This document shows positions 51,642-60,975 of a DNA stretch of 64,000 nt, one piece after another; positions within the stretch are counted from its first letter, which is position 1; every line of letters starts with the position of its first letter. A program made the translations under genes and the position numbers. This DNA comes from CG2-30-44-17 sp964344725. Its GTDB lineage: Bacteria > Patescibacteriota > Gracilibacteria > UBA1369 > UBA12470. A model generated the notes under the pieces. The model was given only the letters and a program-made list of their open reading frames with translations. It searched no databases and was not told the DNA's origin. The DNA lies in contig CAYFOI010000002.1 of the NCBI GenBank assembly GCA_964344725.1, forward strand, positions 1 to 64,000. The letters run 5' to 3'.

Positions 51642-54137
51642 ATGAACTCTTTTTGGATATCCATCCTTGTTTTAATCGGGTTAGCTGCTCTGTTTTTCGG
51701 AGTTGTGGCGCTAACTAGGTGGCGCTTCAATCTTGGACGCAGTTATAACATGGTTTTTTTGTTAATTCGGACTCCTAAGAAAGAATCGAAGGAAGATCGC
51801 GAGAAAGAGCGAGATCAATTTTCAAGCGGGAAGGATTTCAAAGAGGTTTCTGCAATAATGAAGCAATTTTTCGAATCTCTATATGGGATTCATAATTCCA
51901 AGTTTGTGGATTATTTTAAGGGGCAGGACTTTTTGTCTTTTGAGTATGTTGTTAAAGATGGGCTTATTGATTTTTATTGTGTTGTGCCTGCTAAATTAGC
52001 AACTTTTGTAGAAAAGCAGTTAACATCGTTCTATCCAGACTCTTATGTCGAACGGGTTGAGGATTACAATATCTTCCGTGAAGGCAATAAGGCTACTGGT
52101 ACTTATATGAAACTTCACAAAACCCCTGCCTACCCTATCAGGACTTACCAACACATGACCTCCGATCCTCTCAATAACATGACTAACATCATGTCTAAGC
52201 TTGAGAAGAAGGAGGGTGCTGCAATTCAGTTCATGATTAGGCCTAGGTCAGACGGTTGGCAAAAGCGTGGACGCAAGATTGCAAAAGACATTATGGAAGA
52301 TAAGCCTCAAGGCTTGTTAACTAAGCTTAATCCTTTTACTTGGCTGGGGGCTATGATTAATTTTATGATGCGTGGTCCAGCCGACGAGTATCTTGGGACC
52401 AAGCCAGATCAAGCTGGAGGACGCACTACGGCGACAACTGATGAACAGATTAAGGCCATAGAAGAAAAGAATACTCAGGTTGGATATGAAACTATCATTA
52501 GGATCGTGACATCAGCGCCTACAATGAGAGCTGCAGATGGTCTCTGCAAGACTCTGAGAGGAGCTTTTTCCCAATTTGGAAGTCCTGACAACAATGCTTT
52601 CATGTATACCCGCTACCACAGCGACAAATGGCTTATAAAGAATTTTATTTATAGACATTTTAGGCGTAATTGGACTCAAAGGTTGTTCCGCAGGCGTATG
52701 GTAATGAGTCCTGAAGAGCTCATGAGCATGTATCACCTGCCTGATGTTAAGTACAACATGTCCCCTGCTATCAATTGGCAAAATTACAAGATTGCTCCTC
52801 CGCCTAAGAACCTACCTGAAGAAGGTCTTCTTCTTGGGCACAATATCTATCGTGGAGTCAAGAAAGAGGTACGTGTTAAGCCTGATGACAGGTTCCGTCA
52901 CTTTTATATTATTGGACAAACGGGTACTGGTAAGTCCTCGACTTTGCAAGTTATGATTCGTCAGGACTTGAAGGATGGCCAAGGCCTATGCGTCATTGAC
53001 CCCCACGGCCAACTTGTTGAAGATATTTTACCTTTTATCCCTCGTGAAAGGGCTGATGATGTGATTTATTTCAACCCAGGCGATCTTGAGAGGCCTTTGG
53101 GTATCAATTTACTTGAAGCAAATTCTGACGAAGAGAGGGATTATGTTGCTCTTGAGGCGATGAATATTATGATCAAACTCTTCGATGAAGAGATCTTCGG
53201 TCCACGTATCCAGGACTATTTCCGTAATGGTTGTTTGACGTTGATGGCAGATCCCGAAGGTGGATCTCTAACTGATATCGTGAGACTGTTTACAGATGAT
53301 GCTTTTCAGAAGTTGAAAATTGAGCACGTTAAGAACCCTATCGTAAAGTCGTTCTGGCTTCATCAGATGGCCAAAACCGGTGCACGTGAGAAACAGGAGA
53401 TGATTCCGTACTTCGCTGCGAAGTTTGGTGCGTTTGTTACAAATGGGATGATGCGTAATATCATTGGTCAGTCTAAGTCGGCCTTTGATTTTACCGATGC
53501 GATGAATAACGGAAAGATTCTACTTATGAATCTTTCTAAAGGTGAAACTGGAGAGCTTAACTCGAAGCTTCTTGGTATGATTATCGTTTCTAAATTACAA
53601 ATGGCTGCAATGCGTCGTCAAAATATGGATAAATCTGCTCGCAGACCCTTCTTCCTATATATCGATGAGTTCCAAAACTATGTTACCGATAGTATTGAGT
53701 CTATTCTGTCTGAGGCCAGAAAATATAAACTCAGCTTGAACCTCGCTCACCAATATCTGGCGCAGCTAGAAGGCAGTGCTGCTAAGAAAGGATCTAAACA
53801 AGTGTCTTTGAAAGATGCGGTATTTGGTAACGTTGGTACAATAATGTCTTATAAGATTGGTGCCCAAGATGCTGAGTTCATGGGCAAAGAAATGGCGCCT
53901 GTTTTCTCGGAACAAGATTTGATTAATATAGATAAATACAAAGCTGTAATGAAGCTCTCTATCGACACACAGCCAAGTATTCCGTTCTCTATAGTTCCTG
54001 TAAATCCATATTTAGTTGAGGGCGACCCTGAAGTCGGAGATGCGATTAAGCAATTGTCTAGACTCAAGTTCGGAAGGGACAAAGATTTCGTTGAGAGAGA
54101 GATCTTTAGGAGGCTGGGTGCGGTGTTTGATGAGTAA
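51642..54137 (+). CDS. Membrane-anchored type IV secretion-like ATPase (VirB4/TraG-like, DUF87 type)
   Basis: 831 residues. One N-terminal membrane helix, then a substrate-domain-like region (about 60-400) as in CPR T4SS-type ATPases, Walker A GQTGTGKSS (about 427-435), VIDPHGQLVEDIL, Walker B FLYIDEFQNY (about 670) and a C-terminal Gln/His sensor region (LNLAHQYLAQLEG). Such proteins pump DNA or assemble pili in T4SS; no relaxase or pilin is adjacent. Two coiled-coil genes follow. ATG follows AAAACAAAA. Confidence 0.88.
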   Translation: MNSFWISILVLIGLAALFFGVVALTRWRFNLGRSYNMVFLLIRTPKKESKEDREKERDQFSSGKDFKEVSAIMKQFFESLYGIHNSKFVDYFKGQDFLSFEYVVKDGLIDFYCVVPAKLATFVEKQLTSFYPDSYVERVEDYNIFREGNKATGTYMKLHKTPAYPIRTYQHMTSDPLNNMTNIMSKLEKKEGAAIQFMIRPRSDGWQKRGRKIAKDIMEDKPQGLLTKLNPFTWLGAMINFMMRGPADEYLGTKPDQAGGRTTATTDEQIKAIEEKNTQVGYETIIRIVTSAPTMRAADGLCKTLRGAFSQFGSPDNNAFMYTRYHSDKWLIKNFIYRHFRRNWTQRLFRRRMVMSPEELMSMYHLPDVKYNMSPAINWQNYKIAPPPKNLPEEGLLLGHNIYRGVKKEVRVKPDDRFRHFYIIGQTGTGKSSTLQVMIRQDLKDGQGLCVIDPHGQLVEDILPFIPRERADDVIYFNPGDLERPLGINLLEANSDEERDYVALEAMNIMIKLFDEEIFGPRIQDYFRNGCLTLMADPEGGSLTDIVRLFTDDAFQKLKIEHVKNPIVKSFWLHQMAKTGAREKQEMIPYFAAKFGAFVTNGMMRNIIGQSKSAFDFTDAMNNGKILLMNLSKGETGELNSKLLGMIIVSKLQMAAMRRQNMDKSARRPFFLYIDEFQNYVTDSIESILSEARKYKLSLNLAHQYLAQLEGSAAKKGSKQVSLKDAVFGNVGTIMSYKIGAQDAEFMGKEMAPVFSEQDLINIDKYKAVMKLSIDTQPSIPFSIVPVNPYLVEGDPEVGDAIKQLSRLKFGRDKDFVEREIFRRLGAVFDE

Positions 54138-54210
54138 GTTTTATGTTTTGCTCTCCGCCAGGGCTTCGGCTCTTTGAGCCTGCAGAGTCGCTTCGAGCAA
54201 AAATAAAACT
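54137..54210. repeat. Hairpin element with AT-rich arms around a GC-rich core (family 2, copy B)
   Basis: Arms AGTTTTATGTTTTGCTC and GAGCAAAAATAAAACT pair over about 16 bp with one bulge. The core (54162-54194) has the GGCTC-TTT-GAGCC hairpin and TGCAGAGTCGCTTC, nearly identical to 12644-12674. It starts at the ATPase stop and may act as its terminator. Confidence 0.75.
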
Positions 54211-54243
54211 TTGCTAATCTCTAGCTTTGCAGACTTCTAGGTA

Positions 54244-54272
54244 TTGATCTAGAGGCGTTTTTTTGCTATAAT
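54244..54272 (+). promoter_or_regulatory. Promoter of the 54295 gene
   Basis: -35 TTGATC (54244-54249), 17-nt spacer, TGc-extended -10 TATAAT (54267-54272), 22 nt before ATG 54295. Confidence 0.8.
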
Positions 54273-54294
54273 ATTAGGATTTAAAAACAAAAAA

Positions 54295-55812
54295 ATGCAT
54301 TTATTTCGTTTAGGTAAAAAAGATGACTTCCTTAAAAATCATCGTTTCGTTTATCTGGCTCTAGGGGGGCCTGCGGAAGATAGTGATGATGACGCTGATG
54401 GAAGTTTAGAACAGACAACAACTGATGATGGTATTGATATCCAAATCGATGCACGAAGTCGTGAGGACGGTGAAAAGTATTTGGACAATCAAGTATCTGA
54501 GCTTCTAAATAAGATAGAAAAAAATACCGACGGGAAAGTTGACTGGGCAACAAAGCTTGTTGGAAAAATTTCAGAGTCAGCTAGCTCTAAACATGCTGAC
54601 AATATTGTTCATAAATTCCATGAAGATAAGGCTGAAACATATTTAAAAGAAGCCGGACTTAAAGCGTCTAAGTCAATTAGAGGTATTTTGGCAGGACGTG
54701 TTAACAAATGGGGCGAAGGAGAAGTCCACATGGTCTCTCAGAAGCTTACTGAGTTACGCAAAAGCAAGTCTAACTTAGATGCTGCAGTTAGAGAAAACAG
54801 GGCAAGAGCAGAGAATTATAATGCATTTCTTGCGTCTTTACGTGACCCTGATATGTCTGAGAGGTTCTGGAGTCGTGCTAGAAAGCGTATCTCTAGAAGT
54901 ATGTTCAAGAAGCTTTCAAAGAAACAACCTGAAAGGTTTAAGGAGCTTGAGAGAGCGCAAGCCTCGATTGACCGTGTTGAAGAACAAACAAGTGAGGCTA
55001 AAAGAGCTTACGAAGAACATCACAGAGAAAAATTCGACAAATCACTGGAAGTATCAAGCAATTTTCAGAAATATCTTTTTTCAATTCCTGCTTTCTCTAA
55101 GGATACTGAGTTTCGCCGCTTATTTCCTCAATTATTAGCGGAAGACAGATTGACCTATGGAAGAGTAGATGATCGCAGCGAAGTTGTTAAGCGGATTGAA
55201 AAGGCTTTCAGCGACAAATCTATAAGCGAGGAAGAAAGGAAGAACTTACGCGAGTTATACGGAACTCTCTTCACCAAGAAAGATATCGAAATGCAAAAGC
55301 TGGATAAGGCTATGAATATCAAAACCCAAGAGAATAATATCAACAAGGAAACTCTCGAAAAACTTCCTGAAAATCAAATCGTTACCATTAAATATCCGAT
55401 GATTACTGGTATTACTGTTGACAAGGAGGGCAACCGAAGTGTCAGCACAAGAAATGTTTCTCAGAAAGCTTATGTAGACAAGAGAGGAACTAATCTAGTT
55501 TTAAGGGTTCTGTATTCCGAAATGGCTAATGCTTCCAAGATAAAGAGGACTGATGTTAAATCATATAATGGCCCACTAACAGGCATCTCTGACATAAAAA
55601 AAGAAACATGGTACACCCCAAGAGCTCAAAAAATTACTATTGATTTAAATAGTGGAAAGATGAGCTCAGAAATGGATGCTTTATACACCAATAAGGATGG
55701 CAAAGCTACTGGTGTCACATTAAGAGACAATCGCGAGTTTGAAGAGCAAGATGATGGAACTTTTAAAGGAATTAATTTCTCTGGAAAAATTCCTAATAGC
55801 ATAACCGCATAA
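54295..55812 (+). CDS. Large helical protein next to the T4SS-like ATPase (unknown)
   Basis: 505 residues, charged and mostly helical. After a short N-terminus with acidic stretch (EDSDDDADGSLEQ) it has long helices (VSQKLTELRKSKSNLDAAVR, ERAQASIDRVEEQTSEAKRA) and a more beta-like C-terminus (PMITGITVDKEGNRSVSTRN). No signal peptide or membrane segment. No family recognised. Position suggests it partners the ATPase. Confidence 0.75.
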   Translation: MHLFRLGKKDDFLKNHRFVYLALGGPAEDSDDDADGSLEQTTTDDGIDIQIDARSREDGEKYLDNQVSELLNKIEKNTDGKVDWATKLVGKISESASSKHADNIVHKFHEDKAETYLKEAGLKASKSIRGILAGRVNKWGEGEVHMVSQKLTELRKSKSNLDAAVRENRARAENYNAFLASLRDPDMSERFWSRARKRISRSMFKKLSKKQPERFKELERAQASIDRVEEQTSEAKRAYEEHHREKFDKSLEVSSNFQKYLFSIPAFSKDTEFRRLFPQLLAEDRLTYGRVDDRSEVVKRIEKAFSDKSISEEERKNLRELYGTLFTKKDIEMQKLDKAMNIKTQENNINKETLEKLPENQIVTIKYPMITGITVDKEGNRSVSTRNVSQKAYVDKRGTNLVLRVLYSEMANASKIKRTDVKSYNGPLTGISDIKKETWYTPRAQKITIDLNSGKMSSEMDALYTNKDGKATGVTLRDNREFEEQDDGTFKGINFSGKIPNSITA

Positions 55813-55823
55813 ACAACCAAACT

Positions 55824-56252
55824 ATGGATACTACAATCGAAAACCTAATAGACCTTCTAGAAAATGCTATCTATATACCTTCTGACAAGAAGGAGGAGGT
55901 TCTGAGCAAGCTTAGCGAACTGTCAGAGGATTCTGAAGTTCCTTCTGATTTAAAAGGGCTTATCGAAGAGCTTCTTGAATTGGAAGCTAACAAAGCTGCT
56001 GAATCTGCTGATGACGCTGAAGACGAGATCAAAGCTGTCGACGAAGAGATCAAATCTCTTGAAGATGAACAAGCTGAGAGAATCCAGTCTGATCTTAAAG
56101 AAGACACTGAAGCTATGAATAAAGTTTTTGAGGAGTACAGCCAAGAAGTTAATGAATTCGAGGCAAATTTCGAAAAAGAGATCGAAGGAGAAGTTGCGAA
56201 AGGCGAGGAGAATCAAGCAGACGACATTCGCAAGAAGTTAGGAATTTCCTAA
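55824..56252 (+). CDS. Acidic coiled-coil protein (unknown)
   Basis: 142 residues, about a third Glu/Asp, predicted continuous coiled coil (DDAEDEIKAVDEEIKSLEDE). No other feature. It lies 11 nt after the 54295 gene and 12 nt before the 3D-domain gene, so the three are probably one operon. Confidence 0.75.
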   Translation: MDTTIENLIDLLENAIYIPSDKKEEVLSKLSELSEDSEVPSDLKGLIEELLELEANKAAESADDAEDEIKAVDEEIKSLEDEQAERIQSDLKEDTEAMNKVFEEYSQEVNEFEANFEKEIEGEVAKGEENQADDIRKKLGIS

Positions 56253-56264
56253 TCACTGCAAAAC

Positions 56265-57491
56265 ATGAAAAAGGATACTATTATAAAAGAAAATAAGTAC
56301 CTCAGATTTTTGGTCTCAGCGTTACTGGTTGAGGTTGTTGCGATGACTGGGCTTTTATTGATGCCGATACAAGAACCTATTGAGACTGCTATAGCTGAGG
56401 AGATCACTTATCCTTATACTCAGACTTTTACTATAAGCGCATATTACTCTCCCCTTCCAGATCAGGAGTATTATTATATGGGATCTTATGAGGCTGAGAT
56501 TACTATGAATGGAAGCGGTGTAAACAGTGCCGATGGCACTCCTGTTTACCCTGGGATGATTGCTGCTCCTAGTAATTATGAATTTGGCACAAAGATGTAT
56601 ATACCAGGTATTGGTGTGGTGGCTGTTCATGATCGCGGAGGTGCGATTGTTAATGCTGGTGAGCGTAATCAAAATTATGATCGCCTAGATGTTTGGATGG
56701 GCTACGGAGATGAAGGTCTTGAACGTGCTCTTAACTGGGGTAAGCGTGATGTTGAGGTTACTGTATATGGTATCGACGATACTATCGCAGAAGAAGTTTA
56801 TCTTGAGGGTTATACTGAAGCTGAAAAGATAGTTAAAAATGTTATTCTCGCACCTCAGTTATTTTCTAGTGACTTATGGTACGGAACAGAAAGTGATGAT
56901 ATCGTTAGGCTTCAAGAATATCTGGCAATATTGGGCTATTATAACGAAGAAATAACTGGTTATTATGGTGATGATACTTGGGAGGCTGTGTTCGGCTTTC
57001 AGGTCGATCAAGGCATCTTGGATAGTGAATGGGATTTAGGAGCGGGACATTTTGGAGTAAGTACAAGACGATGCATGGATGAGGCTCTTGCTGATGTTGA
57101 AATAGAGAAGGAACTTGAGCAAATCGATTTCTTGCGTGAAGGATTGGCTAAGATTCAAGAGTATACCGATTTATCTGAAGATCCGGTTTATTTCACAAAT
57201 AGTCTATCTCTTGGAGATAGTGGCGATGATGTTTATGCGCTTCAAGTTGAATTACAAAACCTTGGCTACTTTTTGATCGAGCCTACGGGCTACTATGGGG
57301 AAGTTACCGAGCACGCTGTGTTCAAGCTACAACAAAAATGGGGGCTTGTTGAAACCATGGATGATGAAGGTGCTGGTGTTGCCGGACCAAAGACTCGAGG
57401 CATGATTAATGAAGTCGTTGAAGACAGAATAGATACAAAAATCTATGTTGCGGAAGGTCGCGAGACTGATGTTTTCTTGGCAAAAGATTAA
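56265..57491 (+). CDS. Secreted/anchored 3D-domain protein with two peptidoglycan-binding domains
   Basis: 408 residues. One N-terminal membrane/signal helix (about 13-34). The 3D (MltA/RlpA-like double-psi barrel) domain spans about 45-190: TISAYYSP, NSADGTPVYPGMIAAPS, GVVAVHDRGGAIVNAGERNQ and YDRLDVWMG carry its three Asp. Two PG_binding_1 domains follow (SDDIVRLQEYLAILGYYNEE and GDDVYALQVELQNLGYFLIE). Probably remodels or attaches to peptidoglycan. Confidence 0.92.
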   Translation: MKKDTIIKENKYLRFLVSALLVEVVAMTGLLLMPIQEPIETAIAEEITYPYTQTFTISAYYSPLPDQEYYYMGSYEAEITMNGSGVNSADGTPVYPGMIAAPSNYEFGTKMYIPGIGVVAVHDRGGAIVNAGERNQNYDRLDVWMGYGDEGLERALNWGKRDVEVTVYGIDDTIAEEVYLEGYTEAEKIVKNVILAPQLFSSDLWYGTESDDIVRLQEYLAILGYYNEEITGYYGDDTWEAVFGFQVDQGILDSEWDLGAGHFGVSTRRCMDEALADVEIEKELEQIDFLREGLAKIQEYTDLSEDPVYFTNSLSLGDSGDDVYALQVELQNLGYFLIEPTGYYGEVTEHAVFKLQQKWGLVETMDDEGAGVAGPKTRGMINEVVEDRIDTKIYVAEGRETDVFLAKD

Positions 57492-57503
57492 TGTGATTTG
57501 ATT

Positions 57504-58091
57504 CTATCTTATATCTTCCGGTTCTATCCCCGCCTTTTCGCAAATCTCCTTTTCCAATGCGAGGATTTTTGGGACTGCAAGATCAGAGATGCGTTTTTGT
57601 TCTGGTGTTATTGCGTTGCGCTTTTTGCCTTTTTCGAGACGCTGCTGTAACGGGACTATTTCGTCTCCTTCAACCCGTTTGTCTGCGTAGTACAGGATCT
57701 TTTCTTCCCATGTTTTAAGTTCTCCATCTATTATATTTGCAAATCTATGGCTTTTTACTAGGTTTGCGAGCTCCCTTTCTCCCCTCTCAGATAAAATCTC
57801 ATAAACAGCTTGCTCGTGTGGCTTACCTAAGTATTGTTTGCGTATTTCTTCCCATTTTTTCTTTGATTCCTTAGAGTGTTCGTCCGGCATGTTGCTCGGA
57901 TTCCACACCGTAAAATCGCATATGCGAACTAGGTCGTGTAAGAGTGCCGCATTTTCTAAAAGCTCTAAATTGACTCCTGGCATGCGCTCTCCGAGAAATT
58001 TACATATTTTGGCAACTTGCTCACAATGTCTTCTAATATGTTTTGGTACGTGAAATTCTTCGATTAGTTCTTGGGCTTCTTCGTAGTTCAT
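57504..58091 (-). CDS. HD-domain phosphohydrolase
   Basis: 195 residues from ATG 58091, which overlaps the tsaE stop (ATGA). HIRRHCEQVAKICKFLGERM, LENAALLHDLVRICDF and VKSHRFANI supply the His/Asp metal ligands of HD hydrolases; an HDIG/YqeK-like nucleotide hydrolase is possible. Coupled to tsaE. Confidence 0.88.
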   Translation of the reverse strand: MNYEEAQELIEEFHVPKHIRRHCEQVAKICKFLGERMPGVNLELLENAALLHDLVRICDFTVWNPSNMPDEHSKESKKKWEEIRKQYLGKPHEQAVYEILSERGERELANLVKSHRFANIIDGELKTWEEKILYYADKRVEGDEIVPLQQRLEKGKKRNAITPEQKRISDLAVPKILALEKEICEKAGIEPEDIR

Positions 58092-58498
58092 GATTTCTCG
58101 GTTATGTTGAAAGTGCGCTCGTTCCCTTCGCCTTTTATTGTTATATGGAGATGTGGCTTTGGAAATAGATTCATAGCTATTTCTGGCCATTCAACTATAA
58201 CAAGACCACCTTTGCTAACAAATGCATCTATTTGCTCTATTATCAGGTGATCCGGTTCGTCTAGCCTGTACAAGTCGACGTGAAGAAAATCATCATATTC
58301 TCGCATCAATGTATATGTTGGACTTTTTATCAACTTTTCTTCGAGTCCGAGATGTCCTGCAAGTCCTTTTGTGAATGTCGTTTTTCCGCTACCTAGTTCT
58401 CCAGATAACAGGATCAGGTTATGGTGTGCGAATTTTTCTCGCAACGTGTGTGCGAGGCTTTTGGTTTCTTCCGAGCTGTTAGAGTTGAAAATCTTCAT
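58088..58498 (-). CDS. tsaE: tRNA threonylcarbamoyladenosine biosynthesis ATPase TsaE
   Basis: 136 residues. LLSGELGSGKTTFTKGLAGH (P-loop), KSPTYTLMREYDDFLHVDLY with the Ser/Thr switch and VEWPEIAMNLFP are diagnostic. It drives the TsaB-TsaD complex making t6A37. Overlaps the HD gene by 4 nt. Confidence 0.97.
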   Translation of the reverse strand: MKIFNSNSSEETKSLAHTLREKFAHHNLILLSGELGSGKTTFTKGLAGHLGLEEKLIKSPTYTLMREYDDFLHVDLYRLDEPDHLIIEQIDAFVSKGGLVIVEWPEIAMNLFPKPHLHITIKGEGNERTFNITEKS

Positions 58499-58530
58499 AT
58501 TTCTATGGGCTTAGCCTACCTTAAGCTGGA

Positions 58531-58559
58531 TTGATTTTGTAGCTTTTTTCTGGTATAAT
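58531..58559 (+). promoter_or_regulatory. Promoter of the M23/SLH gene
   Basis: -35 TTGATT (58531-58536), 17-nt spacer, TGg-extended -10 TATAAT (58554-58559); ATG 58586 is 26 nt downstream. Confidence 0.8.
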
Positions 58560-58585
58560 TTAAAGATTTCTAAAACTAAATACAA

Positions 58586-60781
58586 ATGGCTCATAAAAAG
58601 CAAAATCACCTCTTGCATTGGCTTCTGATTATGGGGTTTATGCTTACTTCTGTTCTGACTGTTCAATATGCCGACTACATGAAGGCTAGTGTTACTGATA
58701 CACCTGAGCATGCGGCTTTTGACGGCACTGTATCGCCGATTCAATATGTTCCTAACTGGGTGTATTTATCTGATCAAAGCATAAGTTATTCTGAGTGCGA
58801 CGATCTTATTGAGATCCCTGAATACGACACGGATATATTGACCGCCTCTTATGATGGATATTCTTGGGGTTCAGATACTTATAATGAGATCGTAAATGCT
58901 CAAATTACGTATTCTGTGGTTTATGCTGGTAATTATGAATATGATCATATTGAAGGAGCTGGAAGCCATCCTGCTGTTGATATCAAAACTTTAGAAGGCA
59001 CACCTGTTTATGCGATTGCTAATGGTGTTGTTGAAGAATCTTCTTATAGTTCGAGTGGTTTTGGGAATCATATCGTAATCGGTCATTATGATGTTCCTAG
59101 TCCATCAAATGAGGATTACACTGTTGATTTGTTCTCCAGTTATTCACATTTATCCGATATTCTCGTTTCCGAAGGTGACGTTGTAGAAAAAGGTCAAATG
59201 ATTGGACGTGTGGGAGATACTGGCACAGCTACGACTAATCACCTGCACTTTCAGCTAGATAATGCTGATGCTCCTTGGCATCCTTATTGGCCTTTTACTT
59301 ATGCTGAATACAGCGCTCTTGGTTATGATTTTTGGGATGCTGTAAATGCAGGTCTTGGCATAGAAAATCTTGAAGCTTATACAGAAAACCCAATGGGATA
59401 TGTGAATAAGTATATGGATTATGACGCTGATTACGCAGAAATTGCAGAGGAAGAGGATGAGGAAGAGAGTGAAGCTGTTACGACTGAAGACATTATTACT
59501 TATACGTACGAATCTACTACTACTACAGAGGATGAATCTGAAGATGAACCCGTTGAAGAAGCAACTGTCGTTGTTGAATCAGATCCTACTGGAGATACGC
59601 GAGATTTCGCTGAGATTGATGTTGATAATGATGGCTATGTGCTTTTGAATAATAATCTAAGTGTTTATATTTATCTTCTTGATGAAGACGGAGATCGTGT
59701 GTCGAATCCTGAATTCGCCGGTAGTATAGACCTAGTACTTAGTGATGATTCTGTTGGCGATTTGAGTGTGGATCATATCGAAGCTGATGATTTTTCTAAT
59801 GGATACTATCAATTTGTTTTCTCGCCTGATGTTGAAGGTGAGACTGAGCTTTCATTTGAATTCGAAGATTACGAGACTAGTACAAGTATATCTGTAATCG
59901 ATCAGCTCAAGGCTGCTAGTGGGTTTGAAATTGAGCATGATGGATCGTTTGTTATTGGTATTCCTGAGACTATTACAATAAAAGCTGTTGATGTTGATGG
60001 CAATTTTACGCCTTCTTACAACGTTAATGGTGATGTAGAGCTAATACTTACTTCTGGGTATGGATATTTTGAGCCTTCCGAACTTTATAAAGGAGATTTT
60101 GAATATGGTGTTGCAACTGTCGAATTCACGGCGACTTCTTCTGATGACGCAATTATCAAAGCTAGAAATGGAGGCATCGTAGGGTTCAGCAGCATGATTA
60201 GAGGTGTTTTGTTTGATGATGTTGATGACGATGATGTCTACTACACTGCTATTAAGTATTTGAGAGATACTGATGTTATTAGCGGATATCCCGATGGAAC
60301 GTTTAGAACAGATCAAACTGTTTCTAGAGTTGAAGCTCTTAAGATGATTTTTGAAGCTCTTGATACTGAGCTTTCTGATGGATCTAAACTGACATTCTCC
60401 GACGTAGAAGACAATCAGTGGTACACAGATTATGTTGCTACTGCTAAAAGCCTGGAGATCGTTGATGGTTATCCTGATGGCACTTTCCGTCCTGCTGATC
60501 CAGTTAACAAGGTTGAGCTTATTAAGATACTGCTTAATGCAGCTGATATTAGCGTGGACCCTGTTGTAATAGGCGATCCTTATGAAGATGTAGATAATTT
60601 GGCTTGGTTTGCCGCTTATGCTAATCATGCAAAAGAAACCAATTTAACTCCTGTTGATGGAGACACTTTCGATCCTGGTCATGATATGACTCGTGGCGAA
60701 GTTGCAGAAACTATTTATCGACTGCTAGCTATGTCGTATAATGGGGCAGATGAATATTCCGTTCTTCTTAGTATGGAATAA
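58586..60781 (+). CDS. Surface M23 metallopeptidase with Ig-like region and three SLH domains
   Basis: 731 residues. N-terminal membrane/signal helix (about 9-27). LytM/M23 domain (about 115-240): GAGSHPAVDIKTLEGTPVYA gives the HxxxD zinc ligands and TNHLHFQL the HxH. An acidic Thr/Glu linker (about 285-345), Ig/invasin-like beta domains, then three SLH domains (SGYPDGTFRTDQTVSRVEAL, DGYPDGTFRPADPVNKVELI, DGDTFDPGHDMTRGEVAETI) that would bind cell-wall polymer. Likely an S-layer-associated peptidoglycan endopeptidase. Confidence 0.93.
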   Translation: MAHKKQNHLLHWLLIMGFMLTSVLTVQYADYMKASVTDTPEHAAFDGTVSPIQYVPNWVYLSDQSISYSECDDLIEIPEYDTDILTASYDGYSWGSDTYNEIVNAQITYSVVYAGNYEYDHIEGAGSHPAVDIKTLEGTPVYAIANGVVEESSYSSSGFGNHIVIGHYDVPSPSNEDYTVDLFSSYSHLSDILVSEGDVVEKGQMIGRVGDTGTATTNHLHFQLDNADAPWHPYWPFTYAEYSALGYDFWDAVNAGLGIENLEAYTENPMGYVNKYMDYDADYAEIAEEEDEEESEAVTTEDIITYTYESTTTTEDESEDEPVEEATVVVESDPTGDTRDFAEIDVDNDGYVLLNNNLSVYIYLLDEDGDRVSNPEFAGSIDLVLSDDSVGDLSVDHIEADDFSNGYYQFVFSPDVEGETELSFEFEDYETSTSISVIDQLKAASGFEIEHDGSFVIGIPETITIKAVDVDGNFTPSYNVNGDVELILTSGYGYFEPSELYKGDFEYGVATVEFTATSSDDAIIKARNGGIVGFSSMIRGVLFDDVDDDDVYYTAIKYLRDTDVISGYPDGTFRTDQTVSRVEALKMIFEALDTELSDGSKLTFSDVEDNQWYTDYVATAKSLEIVDGYPDGTFRPADPVNKVELIKILLNAADISVDPVVIGDPYEDVDNLAWFAAYANHAKETNLTPVDGDTFDPGHDMTRGEVAETIYRLLAMSYNGADEYSVLLSME

Positions 60782-60947
60782 AGGACTCTCTGAAAAATAT
60801 AATATCTACTGCAATTTTACTATTTTTGCTGCAACTTACTTAGAACTCCTTATCGTATCGTGATCTGATACGACTTCGTCGCTCTTCGTAAGTTTCGCTA
60901 AAAATGGATAAAATTTCGTGACGATGCTATATTCCTCAGAGAGTCCT
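60782..60947. repeat. 166-nt long imperfect hairpin element
   Basis: Ends AGGACTCTCTGA (60782-60793) and TCAGAGAGTCCT (60936-60947) are exact complements; pairing continues inward through AATATAnnATC, AATTTTA, ATTTTT and AACTTAC to a central CGTATC-gtgatct-GATACG palindrome. The whole spacer after the M23/SLH gene is therefore one imperfect hairpin. No T-run follows, so it is not a simple terminator. Confidence 0.8.
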
Positions 60948-60975
60948 CAATTTAGCTCCTTAAAACAAACATAGT

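Noticed and set aside
60041..60628. 195-codon minus-strand frame within the M23/SLH gene
   Set aside because: Antisense shadow of the SLH region, rich in Ile/Asn/Ser, no family.
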